Assembly (NCBI GenBank): GCA_028829895.1
Contig: CM054178.1
Location: 101,050,058 to 101,114,057, forward strand
DNA: 64,000 bases
Source: Sinotaia quadrata
Taxonomy: Eukaryota > Mollusca > Gastropoda > Architaenioglossa > Viviparidae
Direction of reading: 5' to 3'
Every line of letters begins with the position of its first letter. The stretch's first letter is position 1. The notes beneath the pieces are model-generated. The model saw only the letters and a program-made list of their open reading frames with translations, was not told the origin of the DNA and searched no databases. Positions 59,501 to 64,000 of this stretch are shown here, piece by piece. The position numbers and the translations under genes are program-made.

Positions 59501-60142
59501 AAATTTTCATAAGTTCATACCACTTTTTTGTTTCTTTAAATTTCAAATTTCAATTTTAGACTAAATATTTTAGTTCAGTTGAAATTTATTCTTTACTACC
59601 ATTAAATATTGGCAATTAAAATAAAGAAAATAAAAACAACAAAGAAAGAAATAGTCAAGATCAAAAAATTAAGTCAATAATAATACAAATCGAGAAAAAA
59701 ATCAAATCTTTTGTGCTCTTGATCAAAATATTTGAAATAAAATCACTAATAAATAAATTGCAATTGTCATTAAAATGGGTTTCATCTGAATCCACCAGTA
59801 CTGAAAATGATGATTAGAAACAGTTATATTAACAAAACTTGACTTCCTTACAGATTGGGGGGTAATTAGGAGCTACATAGATAACACTATCATTTCTTGC
59901 TTGCTAAAAGGGTTAATAAAGACTGTTTTTGGAAAACTACCAAATGAAGAAATAGAATAAATGTAGGTGATGTTTATGAATGCAGGTTTCATAGTTAAAA
60001 ATAGCTTTAAGAGCTGAATATTTGATTTATAGTTTTGTTATTGTTTATCATTGTCATGCTGTTTTGTTTTTATTTCAGTGAATTCAAACCTGCTGATATC
60101 AGGCCAATCTCAGTGAATGGCACGCAGATAAAGAAAAGCTAG
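19736..60142 (+). CDS. Protein O-linked-mannose beta-1,2-N-acetylglucosaminyltransferase 1 (20 coding exons)
   Basis: Transfers GlcNAc from UDP-GlcNAc in beta-1,2 linkage to O-mannose on proteins such as alpha-dystroglycan; a Golgi type II membrane enzyme of family GT13. The spliced frame (exons listed separately) is 1992 bases, 663 residues plus stop, close to the vertebrate 660. Residues 1-43 form a basic cytoplasmic tail, about 44-62 the membrane anchor, about 100-250 the stem (carbohydrate-binding, FAM3-like) domain, and about 300-663 the catalytic domain. That domain has the metal-binding EED at 399-401, WDWDMWMR at 479-486 holding the expected catalytic aspartate, and IWDLDVRG at 610-617. 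No stop or frameshift occurs, so the gene looks functional. All introns are GT-AG except intron 8, which appears to be GC-AG. Confidence 0.95.
19865..23590 (+). other. POMGNT1 intron 1
   Basis: 3.7 kb. Holds a short TG run (about 20767), a twofold 33-bp repeat at 20155-20220, and the decoy-like array 23320-23590 next to exon 2. The 22300-22900 part is less AT-rich with an open minus-strand frame (22317-22517) that I do not recognise. Confidence 0.8.
23320..23590 (+). repeat. Tandem array of exon 2 acceptor look-alikes, about 40-bp unit
   Basis: Six diverged units each carry a version of the exon 2 border (AAAG then GCTGGACTGGTTG) followed by GACTTGATATATAATGTATG-like sequence. Junction-like AGs end at 23323, 23406, 23448, 23488 and 23553; the unit at 23363 has AAC instead. 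One unit is stretched by an AT microsatellite (23500-23540). The real exon border closes the array. Confidence 0.85.
23591..23687 (+). CDS. POMGNT1 coding exon 2 (residues 44-75, membrane anchor)
   Basis: 97 bases, phase 0 to 1. Encodes [19 protein letters not shown] then DTSRR, the hydrophobic anchor and following basic residues found in POMGNT1. Donor GTATTA. The acceptor GTATGTAAAG is poor in pyrimidines. Confidence 0.88.
23936..24110. repeat. Threefold 56-bp tandem repeat in intron 2
   Basis: Three copies of a unit with GTGTTAATTTCTTGCC and TGATGACCAGAATGCAG, spaced 56 bases apart. The open minus-strand frame across it is a by-product. Confidence 0.9.
24640..25170. repeat. Threefold tandem repeat of about 173 bp in intron 2
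   Basis: Three copies, keyed on GATAGTCCAGGGG at about 24686, 24861 and 25033, each followed by a GTATGTACTT segment and A-rich DNA. Confidence 0.9.
26689..26834 (+). CDS. POMGNT1 coding exon 3 (residues 76-124)
   Basis: 146 bases, phase 1 to 0. The C-terminal part, [10 protein letters not shown], matches the start of the stem domain. The acceptor after TTATTAG (26688) is inferred: it keeps the phase of exon 2 and avoids the in-frame TGA at 26679-26681. The stronger-looking acceptors at 26644 and 26655 would run into stops. Donor GTAAGC. Confidence 0.75.
26900..27000 (+). repeat. Outlying copies of the exon 4 upstream repeat
   Basis: Two ATGGTGTTTG units with GTCATGCATTGTAAATTTAT between them resemble the array ending at exon 4, 3.5 kb away at the other end of the same intron. 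Confidence 0.5.
27231..27302. repeat. Perfect 31-bp inverted repeat with a 10-base loop
   Basis: The arm 27231-27261 (GTGCGGCCCGCACG...CACCTT) is the exact reverse complement of 27272-27302; the loop TAAAACTCCC is 27262-27271. The copy at 904 has the left arm but no inverted second arm, so the hairpin arose in this copy or its subfamily. Confidence 0.97.
27790..28557 (+). pseudogene. hAT transposase C-terminal fragment (GTF2IRD2-like)
   Basis: An open frame of about 255 codons resembling the C-terminal half of GTF2IRD2-type hAT transposases: [39 protein letters not shown]. It lies wholly between the terminal repeats of the element, opens without a proper ATG and lacks the BED finger and first half. 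It looks like a residual coding piece of the transposon, not a host gene. The end near [11 protein letters not shown] corresponds to the hAT dimerisation region. Confidence 0.85.
29014..30259. repeat. LTR-like repeat copy 2 (uninterrupted) in intron 3
   Basis: About 1.25 kb, homologous to 3636-3783 plus 14576-15531, with the same TGTAACA start and CCACA end. It keeps the uninterrupted AACAG site (29134-29138). Identity falls towards the middle and the copies differ by several indels, so they are old. No conserved frame. Confidence 0.87.
30300..30535 (+). repeat. Tandem repeat abutting the exon 4 acceptor
   Basis: About five diverged units containing TCATGCATTATAAAATG and TGGTGTT. The last unit leads into TGGTGTCTGATTCAG, the exon 4 splice acceptor, so the polypyrimidine side of that acceptor is itself a repeat unit. 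Confidence 0.8.
30536..30601 (+). CDS. POMGNT1 coding exon 4 (residues 125-146)
   Basis: 66 bases, phase 0 to 0. Encodes [13 protein letters not shown], matching the stem domain GIHVIVLNQ segment. Acceptor GATTCAG, donor GTAAGT. Confidence 0.93.
32050..33993 (-). mobile_element. hAT transposon (family C) in intron 4, minus strand
   Basis: Ends TAGGGCTGTTAACGAT and, inverted, TAGGGCTGCCCATTTTAACG. The flanks AATTTTTG (32042-32049) and ATTTTTTG (33994-34001) fit an 8-bp duplication with one mismatch. The transposase remnant inside reads on the minus strand. Confidence 0.85.
32278..33506 (-). pseudogene. hAT transposase (ZBED-like), broken
   Basis: Minus-strand fragments in three frames, reading from 33506 down: a [14 protein letters not shown] region, then [14 protein letters not shown], then [17 protein letters not shown], then LLWWKVN near 32380. 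The THWNSTY-type motif and the order fit hAT transposases of the Ac/ZBED type. Frame changes near 33270, 33000 and 32670 and several stops make it non-functional. Confidence 0.82.
34200..34546 (+). repeat. Tandem array of exon 5 acceptor look-alikes, 43-59 bp unit
   Basis: Seven diverged copies of the exon 5 border, TTTTTAG then GGCAGTGTAATGTCCAAG, with AG ending at 34209, 34261, 34304, 34348, 34398, 34441 and 34487. The true border is at 34546. Every copy reaches an in-frame stop within about 13 codons if spliced to exon 4. Confidence 0.92.
34547..34660 (+). CDS. POMGNT1 coding exon 5 (residues 147-184)
   Basis: 114 bases, phase 0 to 0. Encodes [20 protein letters not shown], highly conserved in the stem domain. 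It is the only member of the array that stays open; donor GTGAGT. Confidence 0.95.
34661..34915 (+). repeat. Copies of the exon 5 end and donor, downstream
   Basis: The end of exon 5 (ATTATCATTTTTACCATCAAA then GTGAGT) recurs in degenerate form with borders near 34771, 34808, 34824, 34867 and 34908. Those at 34808-34813 and 34824-34829 keep a full GTGAGT donor. Confidence 0.85.
35849..35966 (+). CDS. POMGNT1 coding exon 6 (residues 185-223)
   Basis: 118 bases, phase 0 to 1. Encodes [20 protein letters not shown] and [13 protein letters not shown], matching the end of the stem domain. Acceptor GAATATAG, donor GTAAGT. The Harbinger element starts about 18 bases downstream of the exon end. Confidence 0.94.
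36177..39398 (+). pseudogene. Harbinger transposase, interrupted by a solo LTR
   Basis: N-terminal part at 36177-36530 with [12 protein letters not shown], the helix region preceding the catalytic core. A frameshift lies at about 36433, and the frame then reaches the LTR at 36536. After the LTR, 38255-38440 continues with the first catalytic region ([11 protein letters not shown]). A GT-AG intron appears to separate it from 38881-39095 ([25 protein letters not shown]), which holds the second aspartate region. A frameshift near 39094 follows, and the C-terminal end reads to TAG at 39396-39398. Confidence 0.85.
36536..38254. mobile_element. Solo LTR of the same retrotransposon superfamily
   Basis: 1719 bp, starting TGTTACGTGTCCAG like the LTRs at 3784 and 12867 and similar to them in length and along its course, but clearly more diverged. 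Flanked by the 5-bp duplication GCCTT (36531-36535 and 38255-38259). Taking it out with one GCCTT leaves the Harbinger transposase frame continuous across the site, which supports both boundaries. Confidence 0.88.
39737..41910 (-). pseudogene. Harbinger Myb/SANT-like DNA-binding protein, several exons
   Basis: The accessory protein of Harbinger elements, which binds the ends and works with the transposase. On the minus strand it starts near 41910 with [10 protein letters not shown], followed by a stop and a frameshift. The trihelix-like part is 41842-41587 ([26 protein letters not shown]), ending at a GTGAAT donor. Likely further exons: about 41168-41115 ([16 protein letters not shown]), 40640-40607, 40285-40225 ([16 protein letters not shown]) and 39905-39737 ([17 protein letters not shown], a coiled coil ending at TGA). 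Exon joins are not all certain. Confidence 0.7.
43020..44330. other. Intron 6 sequence, unclassified
   Basis: Less AT-rich than its surroundings, with no recognisable protein. It may be the outer part of the LTR-like repeat that follows, but I could not align it to the other copy. Confidence 0.35.
44330..45120 (+). repeat. LTR-like repeat D, copy 1 (plus orientation)
   Basis: Matches the reverse complement of about 47130-47990: CCAGGTGAA, AGTAATTGTTCT, GATGAGAGAT with GGGCCGGGA, and GACAAGACCCT occur in the same order. Divergence is considerable. Outer limits uncertain. Confidence 0.65.
45250..45530. repeat. Fivefold tandem repeat, about 60 bp, upstream of exon 7
   Basis: Units contain TTATTTCAGGGCAATGTGAT and ATTGTATATTAAATGCAAG. 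Each holds a pyrimidine-poor but AG-bearing acceptor-like site. AGGGCAGTGT also occurs at the exon 5 border. Confidence 0.9.
45723..45821 (+). CDS. POMGNT1 coding exon 7 (residues 224-256)
   Basis: 99 bases, phase 1 to 1. Encodes [20 protein letters not shown], matching the family segment between stem and catalytic domains. Donor GTAAGC. The acceptor GATCATGTTAAG is weak. Confidence 0.92.
46440..46567 (+). CDS. POMGNT1 coding exon 8 (residues 257-299), GC donor
   Basis: 128 bases, phase 1 to 0. Encodes [20 protein letters not shown], the linker with conserved cysteines. The exon must end at AAG (46567) to join exon 9 in phase, so the donor is GCATGC. No GT in the right phase is nearby. Confidence 0.88.
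48448..49763 (-). mobile_element. piggyBac-like element
   Basis: Flanked on both sides by TTAA (48444-48447 and 49764-49767), with CCCGTT at each end in inverted orientation, the hallmark of piggyBac elements. 1316 bp, shorter than a full element, with transposase fragments on the minus strand. It sits inside LTR-like repeat D copy 2. Confidence 0.85.
48975..49302 (-). pseudogene. piggyBac transposase fragment
   Basis: Two overlapping minus-strand frames. One has [20 protein letters not shown]; the next has [19 protein letters not shown]. Together they match the N-terminal part of the piggyBac transposase domain (DDE_Tnp_1_7) up to the first conserved helices. A frameshift separates them and the catalytic aspartates downstream are not recognisable. 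Confidence 0.75.
50538..50608 (+). CDS. POMGNT1 coding exon 9 (residues 300-322)
   Basis: 71 bases, phase 0 to 2. Encodes [16 protein letters not shown], the start of the GT13 nucleotide-sugar binding fold. Acceptor TTTTCAG, donor GTATTT. Confidence 0.94.
51310..51600. repeat. Twofold repeat in intron 9
   Basis: AAATTGTCATATCTCTAAAA at about 51317 and AAATTGTCAAATCTCTGAAA at about 51521, each followed by ACTATACA and a GGTTCAC segment. Unit about 200 bp. Confidence 0.7.
52344..52419 (+). CDS. POMGNT1 coding exon 10 (residues 323-348)
   Basis: 76 bases, phase 2 to 0. Encodes [10 protein letters not shown] and [10 protein letters not shown], conserved in GT13. Acceptor ATTTCAG, donor GTAAGT. 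Confidence 0.95.
52589..52714 (+). CDS. POMGNT1 coding exon 11 (residues 349-390)
   Basis: 126 bases, phase 0 to 0. Encodes [20 protein letters not shown] and [10 protein letters not shown]. Acceptor GTATAG, donor GTATGT. Confidence 0.95.
53153..53211 (+). CDS. POMGNT1 coding exon 12 (residues 391-409, metal site)
   Basis: 59 bases, phase 0 to 2. Encodes [18 protein letters not shown] at residues 399-401 corresponds to the manganese-binding motif of GT13 enzymes. Donor GTGAGT. Confidence 0.95.
53519..53591 (+). CDS. POMGNT1 coding exon 13 (residues 410-434)
   Basis: 73 bases, phase 2 to 0. Encodes [17 protein letters not shown]. Acceptor GTGTGCAG, donor GTAAGA. Confidence 0.95.
53721..53849 (+). 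CDS. POMGNT1 coding exon 14 (residues 435-477)
   Basis: 129 bases, phase 0 to 0. Encodes [13 protein letters not shown] and [11 protein letters not shown]. Intron 13 before it is only 129 bases. Donor GTAAAA. Confidence 0.95.
53930..54240. repeat. Threefold repeat of about 80-90 bp in intron 14
   Basis: Three diverged units with CACAAGTACCAATAACATA, ATCTTGCTTTTTATAAGATA and TTATGTGA-type segments. Confidence 0.7.
54469..54659 (+). CDS. POMGNT1 coding exon 15 (residues 478-540, catalytic)
   Basis: 191 bases, phase 0 to 2. Encodes WDWDMWMR (479-486), [14 protein letters not shown] and GLNMNPYF, the core of the active site. The acceptor is a tandem CAGCAG (54466-54471); use of the second would drop one glutamine. 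Donor GTAAGT. Confidence 0.94.
55170..55765. repeat. Minisatellite, about 29-31 bp unit, in intron 15
   Basis: About fifteen or more copies built on GTAGAGTTAGGAAATCAAGA, with the central copies almost identical and the flanking ones diverged. Confidence 0.93.
55955..56650 (+). repeat. Dispersed repeat E, copy 1 (intron 15)
   Basis: About 700 bp matching 58960-59660 in the same orientation: TTATGTAGTGTAAT, TCTTTATTCAGAT, ACCTTTTTCATATTAGAAAA and CAACAAAGAAAGAAA blocks in order. Clear but diverged. No coding capacity and no terminal repeats seen. Confidence 0.82.
56922..57045 (+). CDS. POMGNT1 coding exon 16 (residues 541-582)
   Basis: 124 bases, phase 2 to 0. Encodes [12 protein letters not shown] and [16 protein letters not shown]. 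Donor GTCAGT is weaker than most here. Reading on into the intron would add VSLIKK and stop. Confidence 0.92.
57360..57610. repeat. Twofold repeat in intron 16
   Basis: ATATATTCTCTAGCACTTCA and ATATATTCTCTAGCAATTCA, each preceded by a GATATTATTG or TATATTATTG segment with AATTCCTGT. Unit about 125 bp. Confidence 0.7.
57697..57768 (+). CDS. POMGNT1 coding exon 17 (residues 583-606)
   Basis: 72 bases, phase 0 to 0. Encodes [18 protein letters not shown]. The acceptor is again CAGCAG (57694-57699), so one glutamine is optional. Donor GTAAGT. Confidence 0.92.
58074..58115 (+). CDS. POMGNT1 coding exon 18 (residues 607-620)
   Basis: 42 bases, phase 0 to 0. Encodes [14 protein letters not shown], close to the conserved HIWDLDVRG of the family. 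Acceptor AAATTCAG, donor GTAAAT. Confidence 0.95.
58784..58851 (+). CDS. POMGNT1 coding exon 19 (residues 621-642)
   Basis: 68 bases, phase 0 to 2. Encodes [20 protein letters not shown]. Acceptor CTTGCAG, donor GTGAGT. Confidence 0.95.
58960..59660 (+). repeat. Dispersed repeat E, copy 2 (intron 19)
   Basis: Homologous to 55955-56650 in the same orientation. Both copies lie close to POMGNT1 exons and share block order throughout. Confidence 0.82.
60079..60142 (+). CDS. POMGNT1 coding exon 20 (residues 643-663 and stop)
   Basis: 64 bases, phase 2, ending TAG at 60140-60142. Encodes [20 protein letters not shown]. This tail is poorly conserved in the family, as expected. Confidence 0.92.
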
Positions 60143-60861
60143 TACCTGGTCTCATTGCTGTGTTGCAATATCTTGTCAAATTCAACTCAAATTGTTCACT
60201 GACTATGAGCTATAGATGTACTCTCAATCATGTTAAGTGTGATACACATTGACTGCTGTGCTCCATTTGTCATATTTGTAAAGAGTGACTTTAATTCTGT
60301 TACAGATGATTCAGAACATTTTTCATACAGAAGAGTTACTTTATAACTTCGATATTTGTGGTGGCAATGGGTTTTACGATGTGCTCTTATAGAATTGGTG
60401 TGAAGAATTTGTTCCTTGTGCAATAATTAACTCTTTATCTCAAATACAGCGAACCACAAGGTGTCTTGATGTCAGTTGTATTAAGGAAACAGGTCAGCTG
60501 ACTGAAAGATGAACTCATACAACCAGTAATCTTCATGTTATCAGTGCATTTAGTGGAAATACTGAAGCTGAATATTTTCATATTAAGATTTTTTGTAATG
60601 TGCTATCTCATAGTACCATTTGATGAGTGACATAAATAGAAACTCCCTTGGTTAACTTGTGCAGAATTATTTTTGATCACATTTTTACTGAACTTTTCTT
60701 TGTTTCCTTTCTTAATAAGAAAACTTATTATCACAACAATTTAAACATAAACAACCAAAGTTTAAAATGGATTTCCTTAGTGTTACAGAGTTATTGTAGA
60801 TATAAACATAGTTCATAATTTTTAATATTTTTCCCAATAAAGAGATATAAAAGAAAGATTA
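60143..60861 (+). other. POMGNT1 3' untranslated region (inferred)
   Basis: About 0.7 kb from the stop codon to just beyond the first consensus polyadenylation hexamer. No coding frame. Confidence 0.6.
60836..60841 (+). promoter_or_regulatory. Candidate polyadenylation signal AATAAA
   Basis: AATAAA in TTTTTCCCAATAAAGAGAT, followed by TTTTGGTTG-type sequence 20-30 bases on. First clear hexamer after the stop codon. Confidence 0.6.
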
Positions 60862-61735
60862 TTTTGGTTGATTAACACAAAAAGTGGTGACATAAAAAAA
60901 ATGGGAATTAGTTCTTTTTAATACCGATAGAGAAAATCATATGCCTTATAGTGAACTCATTCATTTTAGTCACCAAAGAAAGTCTCAGGGAAAAAAAGAG
61001 AGAAAATTTTTAAAACAATAATACATATCAGTGAAAATATATATCTACTTTTTATCTGCAGTATAATTTTTTGAATGAAGACAGATAACACTTGTTCAAA
61101 TGATAACATTTTAATAATATCCTTTTAGTGTACTATAACAGTCGCTGTTTTTGACCTTTACCTTACTATTTCTTACATAGCCACAGGTTTAGAATTTCAT
61201 CCTTTTATTCCTAATATATTGAAACTTAATTAAGCATTCTGTTTGTAAATTTACAACCAGCCCAAAATATACACCCAGCCTAAAATTATCAGTCAACACC
61301 ACAAGCATCAGGAAGTGTCATTTACCCCCACCCCACCTCCACTTCATTCACTATCAAGTGAAGTGTTTTGGGGATACTAGCAATCACACTAACACTAAGA
61401 CATGCATGCCAGTAATGTATACTGAGATCAAATGTACAGAGTTTCATATAAGTAAGAAGTGATAAAAAATAAATAACATATCTTTGGTTTCTCCCATTTT
61501 TTTGCAAGTGATAAGCATTTATTTTCAACTCCTGTAATTAATTAGTCAGTTTGCTTGGTAAAAATATATAAACTATTAAACTGTTTCTTCACTGTATCAC
61601 ACACACAATCTGCAAACTTTAACACCATCTGTTCTTGCTGTGGATTTCATGCACAAATATGTAAGCTACTAATGCTCTTCCTTCACTAAATGATACATAT
61701 ACATACACACATAAAATAGATAAACTTCTAACACT
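60862..61735. other. Intergenic, nothing recognised
   Basis: AT-rich sequence downstream of the proposed POMGNT1 end. No gene seen. Confidence 0.45.
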
Positions 61736-61739
61736 GTCA

Positions 61740-62730
61740 AACCATCTGGCAGCTCCACCCACTATGGAATCCCTCAAAGTTTCATCACCCTGATCCAGCA
61801 ACTTTATGAAGGCGCCACATGCCAAATTATCCACAATGGCAAATTGACAGAGGACCTTGAGATGAGAACAGGAGTCCGACAAGGATGCATGCTCTCCCCA
61901 ATGATGTTCCTGTTAATGGTCGACTGGGTGATGCATCAGACAAATAAAACAGGAAAAACTGGAATCCAGGGGTCCCTGACTCAGTTCCTTGAGGACTTGG
62001 ACTTTGCGGACGACTTGTGCCTGATGTCCCAGAAATACCAACATAAGCAACAGAAAACTGATAACCTGGCTCAAGAAGCATCCAAGACTCGACTGCAGAT
62101 CAAGAAGCCAATCACCCTTGGAGACAGCGAGCTGAAAGAAGTCACCTCTTTCACCTACCTGGGCAGCATTGTATCAGCAACAGGGAGTTCTGACGAGGAC
62201 ATCAAAGCCAGAATCATGAAAGCTAGATACGCCTTTATTACTCCGAGACCAGTCTGGAGGTCAACATCCTTATCTGTCTGCAACAAACTACGAATTTTCA
62301 ACAGCAACGTTAAGTCTGTCTTCTATGGCTCAGAGACCTGGAGAGTCACCAACACCCTAACCAACAAACTCCAAGTATTCGTCAATGGCTGCCTTCGCAA
62401 CATACTAAAGATCAGGTGGACAGACAAACTAAAGAACACTGATTTGTGGCAGTGAACAATCCAAGATCCCATCAATCAGCAGATTGCTAGGCGTAAATGG
62501 TGATGGATAGGACATACCCTGCGGAAACCCCCACAGGACATCACCCAGCAGGCTTTCCCCAGGGAAAGAGACGGGTCGGTCGCCCTAAGACTACCTGGAG
62601 ACGATCCTGCGAAGAGGAAATGAAGAGCTGCAACCTGTCATGGGGTGAACTGAAAAAGGCTGCACAGAATAGACTGAGATGGAGAGCTGTTGTTGAGGCC
62701 CTTTGTTCCACAGGGAATCCAAGGAGATAA
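61740..62730 (+). pseudogene. LINE reverse transcriptase fragment, 5'-truncated
   Basis: Part of a non-LTR retrotransposon RT. It enters mid-domain with QQLYEGATCQIIHNGK, then TGVRQGCMLSPMMFLLMVDW, the catalytic FADD at 62003-62014, FTYLGSIVSATGSSDEDI in the thumb region, and a C-terminal RRVGRPKTTWRR segment. Frame breaks: a TGA at 62453-62455 and another shortly after, then a frameshift near 62550. The upstream endonuclease half and 5' end are missing, as in typical truncated LINE copies. I could not assign the clade with confidence. GC content is well above the surroundings. Confidence 0.88.
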
Positions 62731-62735
62731 GTCAA

Positions 62736-63480
62736 GTCTAAAACTGTCTTGTTATTGCATGATTGAACACATGTATGTTTACATAAAATTCTGACATAAT
62801 TTTTAGTATTAAATTCCCAATTTACTCTGATTTGTTATTTGTCTAAAACAATGATAATCAATAGCTATAAAATAGAGTATTATTTTCAATGATGAATTTT
62901 ATTAGTACTGAATATTGTCAAAGCTGTATAGACTTTACACTGAGCACCAAGCTATGTGATCCTGAGATGAAAAGAATGTATTCCAGAATGACTCTCTTGT
63001 TTTAATGATACAGTGTGTGTCAGTTTATCACAATTGGTAAACAACATTACTGATCAGAATTCACTTTCTTAAAAATTAGAAATTAATTGAGATAATTTAC
63101 TGTGATATCCCGTTTAAATTGTTTTTGGTAACTTTTTTATGATTTAAGGTGAGCTGTGTTAATGTCAGCACTATCTTTTACACTACTATTAATCTGTGTT
63201 TTTGTTGTTGTTTACTCAGTGTGGTTGAAATTATATCTAATAAATATTCCCTTTTTACTCTATATATGACATTTTTTAATTTAGGAATTTCTAGTGGTCA
63301 GTACGCATATTGTTTCCTTTCTGGATTTTGATTACAGAAATAATAATAATAAACATTTTGTCTTAGCTTTCTTGACTTAATATGAAAGAAACTTTAAAAG
63401 TCATATGATTGCATCATAATATAGAAATAATAATTTTGAAAAACAAAATATTTAGGAAAGTTAAAATTTTTTTCTTCCTT
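62736..63480. other. Intergenic, nothing recognised
   Basis: AT-rich, no gene seen. The start may be the LINE 3' tail. Confidence 0.4.
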
Positions 63481-63489
63481 CTAGATTTA

Positions 63490-63790
63490 TTTATCATGTT
63501 GCAATTGCAGCACAACTGTTGATAGTGTTACTGCTTGTCAAGGCACTTGTAAAACAAGTGATGCTGTTTTCCTTGCAAGCAAGGTACTAGTAAAACTACT
63601 TTGCATTCATGACTTCTGTTGATAGTGTTATGCTTGTCAGGTTTCTATTATAACAAGCGAAACTACTTTGTATTCATGACTTCTGATAGTGTTATGTTTG
63701 TCATAATACTTCTAAAATTAGTGATGCCGTTTGCCATGCAAACATATTGTTATGCTTGTCAGGGTACTAGTAAAACAAGTGCAGCTGCTA
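63490..63790. repeat. Diverged tandem repeat of about 100 bp
   Basis: Three to four units with GATAGTGTTATGCTTGTCA, GGTACTAGTAAAAC and AAGTGATGC segments. Confidence 0.75.
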
Positions 63791-63897
63791 AGGTTCTTTC
63801 AATGGGACCACTTTTCTCATGTTAGCTGCATGCTCTAGTTTAAGTGCAGTACATTTAACACATTTTTGTTTTTAAGAGTACCAGTATTTATCTACAT

Positions 63898-64000
63898 CAG
63901 GGGTCTCAAACTCATTTTACCGGGGGGCCGCTGGAAGTAGAGTCTGGGTGAAGCTGGGCCGCATCATTATTCACTACTGTCAGAGAAGGCAACGCTTCCT
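63898..64000 (-). mobile_element. hAT transposon (family A, copy 3), cut by the window edge
   Basis: Starts CAGGGGTCTCAAACTC and continues with the reverse complement of the 3' end of the 27142-28638 copy (CGGCACC/GGGGCCGC region, then the transposase C-terminus), so it is inverted. ATCTACAT at 63890-63897 should be its left target duplication. Confidence 0.92.

Noticed and set aside
61619..62081. Minus-strand frames opposite the LINE fragment
   Set aside because: They are antisense shadows of the reverse transcriptase frame.

Overview
This is an animal nuclear DNA window. It is AT-rich and intron-rich, and transposons fill much of the non-coding space. One host gene is recognisable: POMGNT1, protein O-linked-mannose beta-1,2-N-acetylglucosaminyltransferase 1, on the plus strand. 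I can follow it through 20 coding exons from the ATG at 19736 to the TAG ending at 60142. All splice phases agree and give 663 residues; vertebrate POMGNT1 is about 660. Low CpG outside the transposons, long introns and the mix of hAT, Harbinger, piggyBac, Ty3/gypsy and LINE remnants suggest an invertebrate, possibly a mollusc or other lophotrochozoan. The species is a guess.

Layout. 1-3630: intergenic, with a 717-bp hAT deletion derivative (904-1620) and a minisatellite (2757-3270). 3636-15531: an LTR-like repeat split by a complete minus-strand Ty3/gypsy-type LTR retrotransposon (3784-14575, target duplication AACAG). Its left LTR is split in turn by a hAT transposon (4314-6764). Undamaged copies of both target sites exist elsewhere in the window, so the order of insertion can be read directly. 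15532-19717: upstream region with three copies of a GC-rich, ETS-like motif.

19718-60142: POMGNT1. Its introns carry a second copy of the first hAT family (27142-28638), a second copy of the LTR-like repeat (29014-30259), another hAT (32050-33993), a Harbinger element (about 35985-42154) interrupted by a solo LTR (36536-38254), two related LTR-like repeats in opposite orientation around exon 8, one holding a piggyBac remnant (48448-49763), and a repeat duplicated between introns 15 and 19. 60143-64000: 3' UTR, a LINE fragment (about 61740-62730) and the start of a third copy of the first hAT family at 63898.

The most unusual signal is in POMGNT1 itself. The borders of two coding exons have been copied into the adjoining introns as degenerate tandem arrays. 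Six diverged copies of the exon 2 acceptor plus first exon bases lie upstream of exon 2. Seven copies of the exon 5 acceptor plus first exon bases lie upstream of exon 5. Copies of the exon 5 end plus donor lie downstream of it. Every upstream copy that keeps AG leads to an early in-frame stop if spliced in. I do not know of a named system matching this; it may be neutral slippage or replication-based duplication, or decoys that affect splicing.

All transposon proteins here are broken by stops, frameshifts or deletions. They are listed as pseudogenes, with no attempt at reconstruction.
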